21,160 bases of DNA from Bacillota bacterium (GTDB lineage: Bacteria; Bacillota; GCA-003054495; Carboxydocellales; JAJZTU01). The notes below the pieces were generated by a model. That model worked only from the letters and a program-made list of their open reading frames with translations, ran no database searches and had not been told where the DNA came from. This document shows, in pieces, positions 6,822 to 14,543 of this stretch. The translations under genes and the position numbers were made by a program. Every line of letters starts with the position of its first letter. The first letter of the stretch is position 1. The stretch covers positions 1 to 21,160 of the forward strand of contig JAJZTU010000021.1 of NCBI GenBank assembly GCA_021848765.1, read 5' to 3'.

Positions 6822-8154
6822 AACTTACTTTTTCTTTTTTCTCCTCCAAGATACCTGTCTCCAGGAGCATCTTTTCGATTAAGACTCCGTATCCCATCCG
6901 GGGATTGTTAATGAAAACATGCGTTACAGCTCCTACGAGCCGCCCATTTTGGATGATGGGACTACCACTCATACCCTGAATAATTCCGCCGGTTTTGTTA
7001 ATTAAGCGGTCATCGGTTATTTCAATAATCATTCCTTTTCCGTCGGGCCGCCCTGGGGGCAGTAGTTTGCGAATGACGACTTTGTATCTTTCAATTTTTT
7101 CACCATTTACCACGGTTAAAATTTCGGCTTCACCAAGTCTAAGCTGAGCGCCGGTAGCAACCGGAATCGGTTCAGGGTAGAGAGGATTGGCAATTTCCGA
7201 TGTTGTTTTGCCAAAAATACCCACTTGAGTGTTTTGGGTTATCTTGCCGGAAAATCCGCTGTCTTCGATGAATACTCCTACCTTTTCTCCAGGTTGTCCT
7301 TTTCGGCCCTTTTGAATCTGTTGAATATTGGCGCGAATAATCCTGCCCTTACCTACATCTATGGGCTGATTAGTATCAGCATCGGTGATAATATGTCCTA
7401 AAGCCCCAAATTTATGACTACCGGGGTCTATAAAGGTTAATGTTCCTACTCCTGCCGCACTGTCCCTGACATAAAGACCTACCCTGTAAGATGCCGAATC
7501 ATTGCAGTAGCGGGGTTTAACTTGGATTTTCCGGTTTTGCCCGTTGCGGCGAATTTCTACTGTGACCGAGTCGCCCTTGCGGCCAAACTTTTCAATAGAA
7601 ACAGCCATATCGTGTTCATTGTCTATTTTTTGTCCATTTATACTTAAAACTACGTCCCCAATTTCAATCCCGGCATCCTTGGCCGGATAATGCTTTTGAT
7701 TTTGTTCATCCATAAGCGGCGCATAACCGACCACCATCACCCCGGGGGAACTCAACATAACACCAATGGAATGTCCACCCGGAATAACTTTTAATTGGGG
7801 AATAACATCAACTACCAGTCTCTTGATGGGGATCACACCGAATAAGCGTACTTGAAGAAAAATCTTCCCGGTTGAAATCGCTTCAGGGAGTCCTTTTTCC
7901 AGGGAATAGACGGAATTCACGGCAACATTGGATTTTGAAGCTAAAATACCGGAGGGGTCTTTTTCGACATAAACCTGAAGTCTTTGCCTGATTTGGTTTG
8001 GTAGCGGAAGGTTTAACCGGAATTCATCTCCGACCGTTAACTTTTGCTGGGTGGGTAAGGTGAGCAGGCTTGGAACCTGAAAAGTAAAACAACTTACAAG
8101 GACCAAAGCTACCAAAATCAACCCTATGAGCCAAATTTGTCTCTTCCGCTGCAT
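6820..8154 (-). CDS. spoIVB: SpoIVB serine peptidase (S55), sigma-K checkpoint signal
   Basis: A forespore-secreted serine peptidase that in Bacillus signals across to the mother cell by cleaving SpoIVFA, releasing pro-sigma-K processing. It has 444 residues. A signal-anchor helix lies at about 7-24, a PDZ domain at about 125-215, and the SpoIVB peptidase domain at about 230-444. The catalytic triad is readable as H254 (GALGHIITD), D381 (EITD) and S396 (QGMSGSPI). The spacings H-D 127 and D-S 15 equal those of B. subtilis H236/D363/S378. The ATG at 8154 follows GGGAGGTGA. The gene is monocistronic: a terminator starts at its stop codon, and the preceding ypeB terminator is 240 bases upstream. 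A possible forespore promoter lies at 8230-8259. It is slightly longer than the Bacillus protein (about 425). Confidence 0.97.
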   Translation of the reverse strand: MQRKRQIWLIGLILVALVLVSCFTFQVPSLLTLPTQQKLTVGDEFRLNLPLPNQIRQRLQVYVEKDPSGILASKSNVAVNSVYSLEKGLPEAISTGKIFLQVRLFGVIPIKRLVVDVIPQLKVIPGGHSIGVMLSSPGVMVVGYAPLMDEQNQKHYPAKDAGIEIGDVVLSINGQKIDNEHDMAVSIEKFGRKGDSVTVEIRRNGQNRKIQVKPRYCNDSASYRVGLYVRDSAAGVGTLTFIDPGSHKFGALGHIITDADTNQPIDVGKGRIIRANIQQIQKGRKGQPGEKVGVFIEDSGFSGKITQNTQVGIFGKTTSEIANPLYPEPIPVATGAQLRLGEAEILTVVNGEKIERYKVVIRKLLPPGRPDGKGMIIEITDDRLINKTGGIIQGMSGSPIIQNGRLVGAVTHVFINNPRMGYGVLIEKMLLETGILEEKKEKVS

Positions 8155-8229
8155 TGGTCATCACCTCCCACGTATTTTGAAAGTTTTTCCCTCCTTTCCT
8201 CCGTTTTGCGTAAACAATTAGTTCAGTCA

Positions 8230-8259
8230 TAAGATAACCTGGTCGAAACCCTTTTATGC
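8230..8259 (-). promoter_or_regulatory. Possible forespore (SigF/SigG) promoter of spoIVB
   Basis: On the minus strand GCATA (8259-8255), 18 bases, then TATCTTA (8236-8230) partly matches the forespore pattern GCATA-N18-CATnnTA (first base off). It lies about 75 bases before the start codon. The match is weak alone; its value is that the same GCATA-N18 layout precedes sleB. Confidence 0.3.
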
Positions 8260-8396
8260 CTTGCGCAATGTGCATTTGTTTACCAGACCAAGTTTGCGGC
8301 AAAGGACTAAGCTTGACCTGGTTCATGTAAATTCTTACTTGTGGACTTACATCATCAAAGTTAAAATACAAAGTTATTTAAAATTTTTAAAACATG

Positions 8397-8424
8397 AAAA
8401 AACCACCGCCGCAGTTGACGGTGG
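8397..8424 (-). terminator. Rho-independent terminator of sleB-ypeB
   Basis: CCACCG pairs with CGGTGG, extended by a U-G and a C-G pair, followed by six T on the minus strand, ten bases after the ypeB stop. Confidence 0.9.
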
Positions 8425-8433
8425 CCTTCAATA

Positions 8434-9792
8434 TCACATTGTCAGAGTTCCATCCGGCGTATTCAGTACCTTAAGGATTTTCTCTTCCTGGCCGTTTTTG
8501 GCATTGACGTAGACAAAATAGGTTTCACCATTTAGGGTTCCTTTAACCTCATAAGTCAGGATTTCCTTGGCGCTTTCAGTAGGTATCAGGGCTAACTGTA
8601 CCCTTTGTACCTGCAGTCGTGCCGTCACAGATCTTTTGGCTTCTTCTGCAGTGATTTTGGGCTTCTCCAATTTTCTGTCAGTGTGGGCCATCAAGTAACC
8701 GGTAGCTTCGTACCCAACCACCTGACCATCGTCCAGGGCTACCTGTACTTTTATTAAATCCGGGTAAACCACTACATCATCCTGTTTGTAAACACAGGAA
8801 ATCACCGCTACCTTGTTTTGCTTTAACATATAGGTGGGCTCCATGTTTTCAATGCCCCTGCTCTTCAAGAACTTTAAAACCCTGGACTTCGCCTCTTCCA
8901 TGGAGATCTTTGCATCCCCCACCGGCCTGGTGTTAAGCATATAAAGCACATGTCCCCCGGTTTTAGAGACATCCATTACTACCCGTTCGTTGACCTGGGT
9001 ATTTGCCGGCCACAGTTCCAGTCCATAGGCCGGAATCTTCCCTTTCTTATCGCCGGTATTTTTAACCTGCCAGATCCAGCCCCGGGGATTATCTATAAAG
9101 GCCCGGGCAATTTCATGGGCTTTGATATTGGAAATTAATTGACCGGTGACACCCCTGGGCTTTTGCCTCTCCATGTGGTCGGAAAAAGGACCGTCGTAAA
9201 TCAAGGTGGGGTAGTTGTCCATTTGCTTTTCCTGAAGTCCCAGGGGCTTGCTCTTGAGTTCCGCTGCCCTCCTCCACAAGCCGGCATTGGCCTCCTGCTG
9301 TAACTCCGCTACGGAAAGCCTTCCGTCCAAAATATCCATCTGGGCCCGCTGTAGCTCATCGTGGAGTTTGACTGAGCGGACATAGAGCTTATTTAGTTGG
9401 TTGATGTCCTTCTCTCCGGGGGGTTTTCCGCTGGCAGTCTGTTTGTTTAAAGCATAGGCATAATCCCCCAGCTGATTTAAAAACTTAGACGTTCTGGCGA
9501 TGGCTGCGTTATTGACGGGCAGTTGGCTCAAGTTTTCCTGAGCGGACAGGGACTGGTACCACAGGTCAGAGTATAATCCGGCCTGTGCTTTGGGATTGAC
9601 AGCCACCTGGCTCTTACCCAGGATTGTCTGCACTTTTTCCACGTGGTCCACCATTTCATAAAAGGCCCGCTGGTATTGGTTGCTTAAATTCACCTCCAGA
9701 GCCCTGCGCTGGGTGAATTGTGAATATCCCCAGATTCCTGTACCTAACAGGGCCACACCTAAGATAGCCGGTAATACCCAATATCGACGCAA
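8434..9792 (-). CDS. ypeB: Germination protein YpeB
   Basis: YpeB is needed for assembly and stability of the cortex-lytic enzyme SleB in the spore. The product is 452 residues (Bacillus about 450) with an N-terminal transmembrane helix (about 5-22), a helical region rich in Gln, Leu and Ala up to about 200, then YpeB-typical motifs (YPTLIYDGPFSDH, KPRGVTG) and PepSY-type repeats to the end. I set the start at TTG 9792 because AAGGAG lies eight bases upstream. The GTG at 9801 that opens the frame overlaps that site and is unlikely. It begins 12 bases after sleB, whose stop codon is embedded in the ribosome binding site, so the two are one operon as in Bacillus. Confidence 0.95.
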   Translation of the reverse strand: MRRYWVLPAILGVALLGTGIWGYSQFTQRRALEVNLSNQYQRAFYEMVDHVEKVQTILGKSQVAVNPKAQAGLYSDLWYQSLSAQENLSQLPVNNAAIARTSKFLNQLGDYAYALNKQTASGKPPGEKDINQLNKLYVRSVKLHDELQRAQMDILDGRLSVAELQQEANAGLWRRAAELKSKPLGLQEKQMDNYPTLIYDGPFSDHMERQKPRGVTGQLISNIKAHEIARAFIDNPRGWIWQVKNTGDKKGKIPAYGLELWPANTQVNERVVMDVSKTGGHVLYMLNTRPVGDAKISMEEAKSRVLKFLKSRGIENMEPTYMLKQNKVAVISCVYKQDDVVVYPDLIKVQVALDDGQVVGYEATGYLMAHTDRKLEKPKITAEEAKRSVTARLQVQRVQLALIPTESAKEILTYEVKGTLNGETYFVYVNAKNGQEEKILKVLNTPDGTLTM

Positions 9793-9804
9793 GATAACCA
9801 CTCC

Positions 9805-10536
9805 TTATAGGGCAAAAACGTGTTTGCCGATTTGAGTTATAATTTGTCTGGACCAAATCCAGCTGCTGACCGGTTTAGCCGGATTCCAGAAGAATAGGGC
9901 ACCCTGGGTTGGGTCCCATCCGTTTAAAGCATCCTGAGCCGCCCTCAGAGCATCCGCATCCGGTGGCTCATTGATGAACCCGTTGGATACGGACTCAAAA
10001 GCCAGGGGTTGATAAATTACGCCGCTGAGAGAATTGGGAAACAGGGAACTTTCCACTCTGTTTAGAATTACCGCACCAACTGCAACTTGTCCCAGGTAGG
10101 GCTCCGCTCCGGCTTCAGCGTGAATTGCCCGGGCCAGCAAAGTAACATCCCCGCGACGGTCCAACCCTCTGGAGGTGGCTTCACTTCTTACGGCCCTGGT
10201 ACCCCCGGTTGCACCGGTCCACAGCCCCAGATTTACCAAGGTATTCTTTCCGGCAACCCCGTCGACCGGCAGTCCATTATTGCCCTGAAACCTGCGTACA
10301 GCATCTGCGGTTGCATTGCCATAATCGCCGTCAATAGGGCCATTGTAAAATCCCCACTGACTTAACCGCCACTGCAGTTCCTTGACCTGCTGTCCTGAAC
10401 TGCCCCAGTAAAGGCCCTGAGAAATCGTGGGAATATTGCCGGGCAGATACTGGACACCCCAGCCTACAATCATTGCGATAATTCCCAGCCAAAATAGCGC
10501 TTTCCAGACTCCAACTTTGGATACTGTTTTGTCCAT
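9805..10536 (-). CDS. sleB: Spore cortex-lytic enzyme SleB
   Basis: A lytic transglycosylase that degrades muramic-lactam-containing cortex peptidoglycan during germination. The 243 residues show an N-terminal membrane/signal helix (about 13-30), a peptidoglycan-binding domain (about 43-105, with QVKELQWRLSQWGFYNGPIDG), a Gly/Thr-rich linker, and the Hydrolase_2 catalytic domain (about 128-243). The expected catalytic glutamate is E141 in RAIHAEAGAEPYLGQ. ATG 10536 follows GGAAGGGATGG. First gene of the sleB-ypeB operon. Here the pair sits between recN and spoIVB, which are adjacent in Bacillus. A possible SigG-type promoter precedes it. Confidence 0.97.
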   Translation of the reverse strand: MDKTVSKVGVWKALFWLGIIAMIVGWGVQYLPGNIPTISQGLYWGSSGQQVKELQWRLSQWGFYNGPIDGDYGNATADAVRRFQGNNGLPVDGVAGKNTLVNLGLWTGATGGTRAVRSEATSRGLDRRGDVTLLARAIHAEAGAEPYLGQVAVGAVILNRVESSLFPNSLSGVIYQPLAFESVSNGFINEPPDADALRAAQDALNGWDPTQGALFFWNPAKPVSSWIWSRQIITQIGKHVFAL

Positions 10537-10581
10537 AGTACCATCCCTTCCAACTCACCCAATTGAGTATTAGCTTGTAAT

Positions 10582-10611
10582 TATTTTGACTAAATTGCCA
10601 TGCTCTTATGC
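10582..10611 (-). promoter_or_regulatory. Possible forespore (SigG) promoter of sleB-ypeB
   Basis: On the minus strand GCATA (10611-10607), 18 bases, then CAAAATA (10588-10582), a partial match to the SigG pattern. sleB is SigG-controlled in Bacillus, so the position is sensible. Sequence support alone is modest. Confidence 0.35.
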
Positions 10612-10659
10612 GTGAAAATAAAACTCTACTTTCCAGGAGGCGTCCAAATAAACTGCATC

Positions 10660-10687
10660 AAAAAAAGACCACCCTGATGATGGTCTT
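10660..10687 (-). terminator. Rho-independent terminator after recN
   Basis: AAGACCA pairs with TGGTCTT (10681-10687 with 10665-10671), followed by a T-run on the minus strand; it closes the nadK-mnmM-argR-recN unit. Confidence 0.88.
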
Positions 10688-10724
10688 ATCATTTGCCTCC
10701 TATAAGCGCTTCTCTGCCCGCACT

Positions 10725-12413
10725 CTACGATATTTTAGCCATTTGCAGCATCTCTTCAGCATGTTTTAACGTAGTTTCGGTTATGCTCTGGCCGCCCAGC
10801 ATGCGGGCCAGTTCTTGGATACGGCCTTCCCGGTCCAGCCTGGTTATGCTCGTGAAGGTGCGGTCTTGTTGTACTTTTTTTTGAATATAGAAATGGGTTC
10901 CTGCGAAGCTGCTGACTTGTGGTGAGTGGGTTACACAGATCACCTGCCGGTCCCGGCCAACGAGAGCCAGCTTCTCACCGACAGCTTGGGCCGCCCGGCC
11001 TCCGATTCCGGCGTCCACCTCGTCAAAGATCAAGGTAGGAATTTGGTCAACCCTGGCTAAGATAGTCTTCATGGCCAGCATGATTCTGGACATCTCACCA
11101 CCGGACGCTATGCGGGCCAAAGGCTTTAATGGCTCCCCGGGGTTAGGTGAAATAAGGAATTCCACATCCTCCATCCCGTGGGCCTTCCATTGTTCCGGCT
11201 TGGCAAAGCTGACCGCAAATTTCACTTGGGGCATCCCCAGATCACCCAGTTCCTTTTGAATCCGTTCCCTTAAGTCTTCCCCCAGGCCCTGCCTGTCCTT
11301 GGTGAGTTTAACTGCCAAAGCCTGTCCTTCCCTGAGCAGGGATTCCGCCTCCGCCTGGAGCTTGTCCATCTCCTCCGTACTGCCCTCCAAGTCCTCCCGT
11401 TGGGCGGCAACCTGCTCCCGGTAGGCCAGAATTTCTGCTATGGATTCACCGTATTTGCGCTTTAGCCGCTGCAACAAAGCCAACCGGTCCTCTACTATAT
11501 CCAACCTGGCAGGATTAAATTCTACCCCTTCCAGGTAGTCGCGCAGCTGACCGGCAGCATCCTCCAGTTGATAATATGCTCCCTCCACTGCTTCCACGAG
11601 TGGAGTTACTGAACTATCAATCGCCCCAATTTCTTTTAGCCGGCTAACCACCTCACCCAGGAGATCCAAGGCAGCCCCTTGGCGCCCGGAGCCTTCCAAA
11701 AGCTTCCCATAGGCCTCCGCAGCAAGGGCAGACAGTTTCTCCGCGCTGGATAAGACCTGCCGCTCCCGGAACAGGTCACCCTCTTCCCCGGGAATCAACC
11801 TGGCCTGGTCAATCTCTTGGAGCTGAAATTGTAATAAATCCAGCTGCCTCGCCCGGTCTTTTTCCCGTGCCCTCAGCTCCTCCAGCCGCCGGCTGACTTG
11901 GCGCCACTTCAGATAGAGTCGACCGAATTCCGCCTTGCTCTCTTGAAACTGCTGGTCCCCCAGCTGATCCAGAAGACTCAGGTGCTTTCCGGCATCCAGG
12001 AGGGACTGGTGATCATGCTGACCGTAAATATCAATAAGATATTCCCCAAGCTCCCTGTACATGGAAAGGGTAGCTATCCGGCCATTGATGCGGCAGGTGT
12101 TCTTACCGGAGCGGGTGAGTTCCCTGGACATCAGGAGGATATCTTCTTCCGGGGTGGCTAACCCTAATTCCTCCAACTTTTCCCCAAGTTCAGTCAAACC
12201 CTCGGTTGCAAACACAGCCTCGACCAGTGCTTTATCATGCCCGGCCCGGATAAACTCAACTGACCCCCGTCCCCCCAGCACCAAATTAACTGCATCAATG
12301 ACAATGGATTTACCGGCCCCGGTTTCCCCTGTGAGGACATTCAGCCCCTTTTCCAGCTGAATCTCCAGCTTCTCGATCAGGGCAAAATTCTCTATATGGA
12401 GCTGAACCAGCAC
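10725..12413 (-). CDS. recN: DNA repair protein RecN
   Basis: An SMC-like ATPase that binds DNA ends in double-strand break repair. It has 562 residues from GTG 12413 (family 550-580). Walker A GETGAGKS is at 29-36, a long coiled-coil middle (about 160-370) is rich in Glu, Leu, Gln and Arg, the ABC signature is in ARIASGGEMSRIMLA, and Walker B is in TLIFDEVDAGIGG. The frame opens at a TTG 15 bases earlier, but the GGGAGGGG there is the ribosome binding site for the GTG five bases downstream, so the later start is chosen. Last gene of the nadK-mnmM-argR-recN run, 47 bases after argR. Confidence 0.97.
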   Translation of the reverse strand: MLVQLHIENFALIEKLEIQLEKGLNVLTGETGAGKSIVIDAVNLVLGGRGSVEFIRAGHDKALVEAVFATEGLTELGEKLEELGLATPEEDILLMSRELTRSGKNTCRINGRIATLSMYRELGEYLIDIYGQHDHQSLLDAGKHLSLLDQLGDQQFQESKAEFGRLYLKWRQVSRRLEELRAREKDRARQLDLLQFQLQEIDQARLIPGEEGDLFRERQVLSSAEKLSALAAEAYGKLLEGSGRQGAALDLLGEVVSRLKEIGAIDSSVTPLVEAVEGAYYQLEDAAGQLRDYLEGVEFNPARLDIVEDRLALLQRLKRKYGESIAEILAYREQVAAQREDLEGSTEEMDKLQAEAESLLREGQALAVKLTKDRQGLGEDLRERIQKELGDLGMPQVKFAVSFAKPEQWKAHGMEDVEFLISPNPGEPLKPLARIASGGEMSRIMLAMKTILARVDQIPTLIFDEVDAGIGGRAAQAVGEKLALVGRDRQVICVTHSPQVSSFAGTHFYIQKKVQQDRTFTSITRLDREGRIQELARMLGGQSITETTLKHAEEMLQMAKIS

Positions 12414-12460
12414 GTTGACCCCTCCCAATGCACATCTGCTTCTTTGCAGGTTATAGTGCC

Positions 12461-12910
12461 CTAACCCATCAGTTGAAAGAATTTATCTAAAGTCTCCTGC
12501 ACTTTTTCCTTAGGTTTGACCACAATCAGGATAGTATCATCCCCGGCGACAGTGCCGATAATTTCTTCCCACTGGGCGGTGTCAATAGTGGAAGCAACAG
12601 CCTGGGCGGTGCCTGGGAGAGTCTTGATTACAATAATATTTTCACTGTAATCCATACGTACAACAGAATCCTGGAACATCCTGGCCATGCGGTCCCCGTT
12701 AGCCCTGTATGCATCACGGGGAAGAGCATAACGGTAGGTGCCCTGGTTGGAGAGATTTTTCACCAGCCTGAGTTCCTTGATATCCCGGGACACCGTGGCC
12801 TGGGTCACCTCAAACCCTTGTTTTCGCAACTCTTCAGCTAATTCTTCCTGTGTTTCGATGGGGTGCTTTTCAATAATCTCCAGAATCCTTCGCTGCCGGA
12901 TCGCCTTCAC
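12461..12910 (-). CDS. argR: Arginine repressor ArgR
   Basis: A hexameric, arginine-responsive regulator of arginine synthesis and catabolism. The 149 residues are the standard length: a winged helix-turn-helix (about 1-70) with the recognition region TQATVSRDIKELRLVK, and a C-terminal arginine-binding/oligomerisation domain (about 80-149) with IGTVAGDDTILIV, whose Asp pair contacts arginine. GTG start at 12910 with GGAGG seven bases upstream. It lies between mnmM (39 bases) and recN, and argR-recN adjacency is common in Firmicutes. No arginine genes are in the window. Confidence 0.97.
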   Translation of the reverse strand: MKAIRQRRILEIIEKHPIETQEELAEELRKQGFEVTQATVSRDIKELRLVKNLSNQGTYRYALPRDAYRANGDRMARMFQDSVVRMDYSENIIVIKTLPGTAQAVASTIDTAQWEEIIGTVAGDDTILIVVKPKEKVQETLDKFFQLMG

Positions 12911-12949
12911 GTCAAAACCTCCAAACCAGAACCCTTCCTGTTAGGGAAC

Positions 12950-13525
12950 TCAATTCTCTTTTTCAACCAGAATTAAATAGGGAGAATTATGCTTCCGGTT
13001 TACAAAATCCATCCTAAGCACCGAAAACCGGGTTTGGTCAAGCTTTTGCACCATACTTTCCACTTCAGCGGCCTCCCGGTCTCCCCCCGGGTGGCCTGAA
13101 TACACTACTATACTCATTATACCCCTGGGCCCGAGCAGCTCCAGACCGGCTTCTATTGCCCGGCAAGTTGTCTCCGGCCTGGTAATAATCTCGTGGTTAC
13201 CCCTGGGTAAATATCCCAAATTGAACATAATGGCCGCCACCGGGCCCTGTACATATTGGGCCAGATTCTCGTGACCGTCCTTAATCAGCCGGGTTTGGAG
13301 CAATTCCCCCGCCTCTGCCAGCCGCCGGCGGGTCTTGTCCAGAGCATCCTCCTGGATATCGAAGGCATATACCTGCCCCTGTGGCCCCACCGTCCTGGCC
13401 AAAAAGAGGGTATCATTGCCGTTACCCGCCGTAGCATCTACCGCAATATCCCCCTCACCTAAAGCCTGAGCGACAAAGCGCTGGGAGATAGTTACCGCTG
13501 TACCCAGAATTCTGGCCTTAGACAT
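12950..13525 (-). CDS. mnmM: tRNA methyltransferase MnmM (YtqB family)
   Basis: A class I SAM-dependent methyltransferase of the YtqB family, which in Gram-positive bacteria methylates 5-aminomethyl-2-thiouridine to 5-methylaminomethyl-2-thiouridine at the tRNA wobble base. With ATG 13525 it has 191 residues. Motif I is DATAGNGNDTLFLA (about 30-43), an acidic SAM-ribose contact is in YAFDIQ, and the family-specific FNLGYLPRGNH follows; VYSGHPGG and the C-terminal NSPYLILVEK also fit. The frame opens at GTG 13537, but GGGTGA lies eight bases before the ATG. It overlaps the end of nadK by 8 bases, so translation is probably coupled. The family is clear; the substrate is taken from characterised homologues. 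Confidence 0.88.
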   Translation of the reverse strand: MSKARILGTAVTISQRFVAQALGEGDIAVDATAGNGNDTLFLARTVGPQGQVYAFDIQEDALDKTRRRLAEAGELLQTRLIKDGHENLAQYVQGPVAAIMFNLGYLPRGNHEIITRPETTCRAIEAGLELLGPRGIMSIVVYSGHPGGDREAAEVESMVQKLDQTRFSVLRMDFVNRKHNSPYLILVEKEN

Positions 13526-14384
13526 TACAACGGTCACCCGCCTTTAGTTTCTCTCCCAGTACCTGAAAAAAGCTCCTGCCCTTAAGCTTAATAAAGCTTC
13601 CTCCGGTCGCCGCCTTGCTGATGATTATTTCATCATGCTGTTGGAGTTTAAAACCATGCTGCCCATCAAGAGTAAGCATCACTTCCCCCACATGGTTGGA
13701 AACTATTACTTTGACCTGACTCGCCGGGGATACTACCATCGGCCGGGATGTCAAGCTGTGGGGGCAAATAGGTGTAATCAGCATTACCTCCAGGGAGGGC
13801 GGCACGATGGGCCCCCCGGCCGAAAGGGAATAAGCTGTGGAACCGGTAGGAGTGGCCACAATAACCCCATCGGCAGGTATGGTAGCCACAGGCTCATCAT
13901 TAATAAAAATATGTAAAGTAATCAAACGTGAGAAAGCCCCTTTGGCCATCACCACATCATTGAGGGCCACCGACCGTTCCACTACCCGGCCTTGGCGGCG
14001 GACCTCCGCTTCCAGCATCATCCGCTCCTCAGTCTCGTACTCTCCTGCCAGGAGTTTTTCCAGTGCGGGATAAATCTCCCCAACCTCAATTTCGGTTAAA
14101 AAACCCAACTGCCCAAAATTGACACCGAAGATAGGAACCCCGGCCTTGGCAACAGCTCTGGCGCTCTGCAGGAGGGTCCCGTCTCCCCCCAGCACAATTA
14201 TACAGTCCAACTTGGGTTTCGCACAATCAGCCGACCAGACCAGTTCTCCAAATTCCCCCTGGCTGAGCCGCTTTTGAGTAAGGTAGACCTTTACCCCTCT
14301 GGCCTCCAGCCAGTTTACCATCTCCTGGCCGGTTTCCAGGACCCCTGCTTTTTCCTCGTTAACTACCAAACCAATGGCCTGCAA
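13518..14384 (-). CDS. nadK: NAD kinase
   Basis: Makes NADP from NAD using ATP or polyphosphate. The 288 residues are typical. GGDGT (66-70, with catalytic D68), LNDVV (141-145) and PTGSTAYSLSAGG (179-191) are the diagnostic motifs. The start is TTG at 14384, with GGAGGGGG about eight bases upstream; no better start is in frame nearby. First gene of the nadK-mnmM-argR-recN operon, with a promoter at 14428-14456. In many bacteria tlyA precedes nadK; it is absent here. Confidence 0.97.
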   Translation of the reverse strand: MQAIGLVVNEEKAGVLETGQEMVNWLEARGVKVYLTQKRLSQGEFGELVWSADCAKPKLDCIIVLGGDGTLLQSARAVAKAGVPIFGVNFGQLGFLTEIEVGEIYPALEKLLAGEYETEERMMLEAEVRRQGRVVERSVALNDVVMAKGAFSRLITLHIFINDEPVATIPADGVIVATPTGSTAYSLSAGGPIVPPSLEVMLITPICPHSLTSRPMVVSPASQVKVIVSNHVGEVMLTLDGQHGFKLQQHDEIIISKAATGGSFIKLKGRSFFQVLGEKLKAGDRCNV

Positions 14385-14413
14385 ATATTAATCCCCCTCC
14401 CTGCAGTCGGAGT

Positions 14414-14494
14414 AGCGCTCTGTCCTTAGCATACCCCAAGTCCGCGGGAATCTCAAGGGGTTGCCCCCTAGACAACATTCTTTTTTAGAGCGCT
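14414..14494. repeat. Inverted repeat flanking the nadK promoter
   Basis: AGCGCTCT at 14414-14421 and its exact complement AGAGCGCT at 14487-14494 lie on either side of the nadK promoter. Each contains the palindrome AGCGCT, with centres 75 bases apart. They could be paired binding sites for a looping regulator; this is inference from position only. Confidence 0.35.
14428..14456 (-). promoter_or_regulatory. Vegetative (SigA) promoter of nadK-mnmM-argR-recN
   Basis: On the minus strand TTGAGA (14456-14451), exactly 17 bases, then TATGCT (14433-14428): 5/6 and 4/6 matches to the SigA consensus. A small hairpin-forming sequence (AGGGG/CCCCT) overlaps the -35. Confidence 0.65.
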
Positions 14495-14543
14495 CAACGG
14501 ATGTTCAAAGCCTTTCCTCCCTTATCGAGAAAGAACTTACCAA

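Noticed and set aside
8024..8371. 115-codon minus-strand frame overlapping the start of spoIVB
   Set aside because: It overlaps the well-supported spoIVB N-terminus in another frame, has no ribosome binding site and no recognisable family.
14458..14472. AGGGG/CCCCT hairpin as terminator of the epimerase gene
   Set aside because: Short stem without a T-run on the minus strand, and it overlaps the nadK -35 element.
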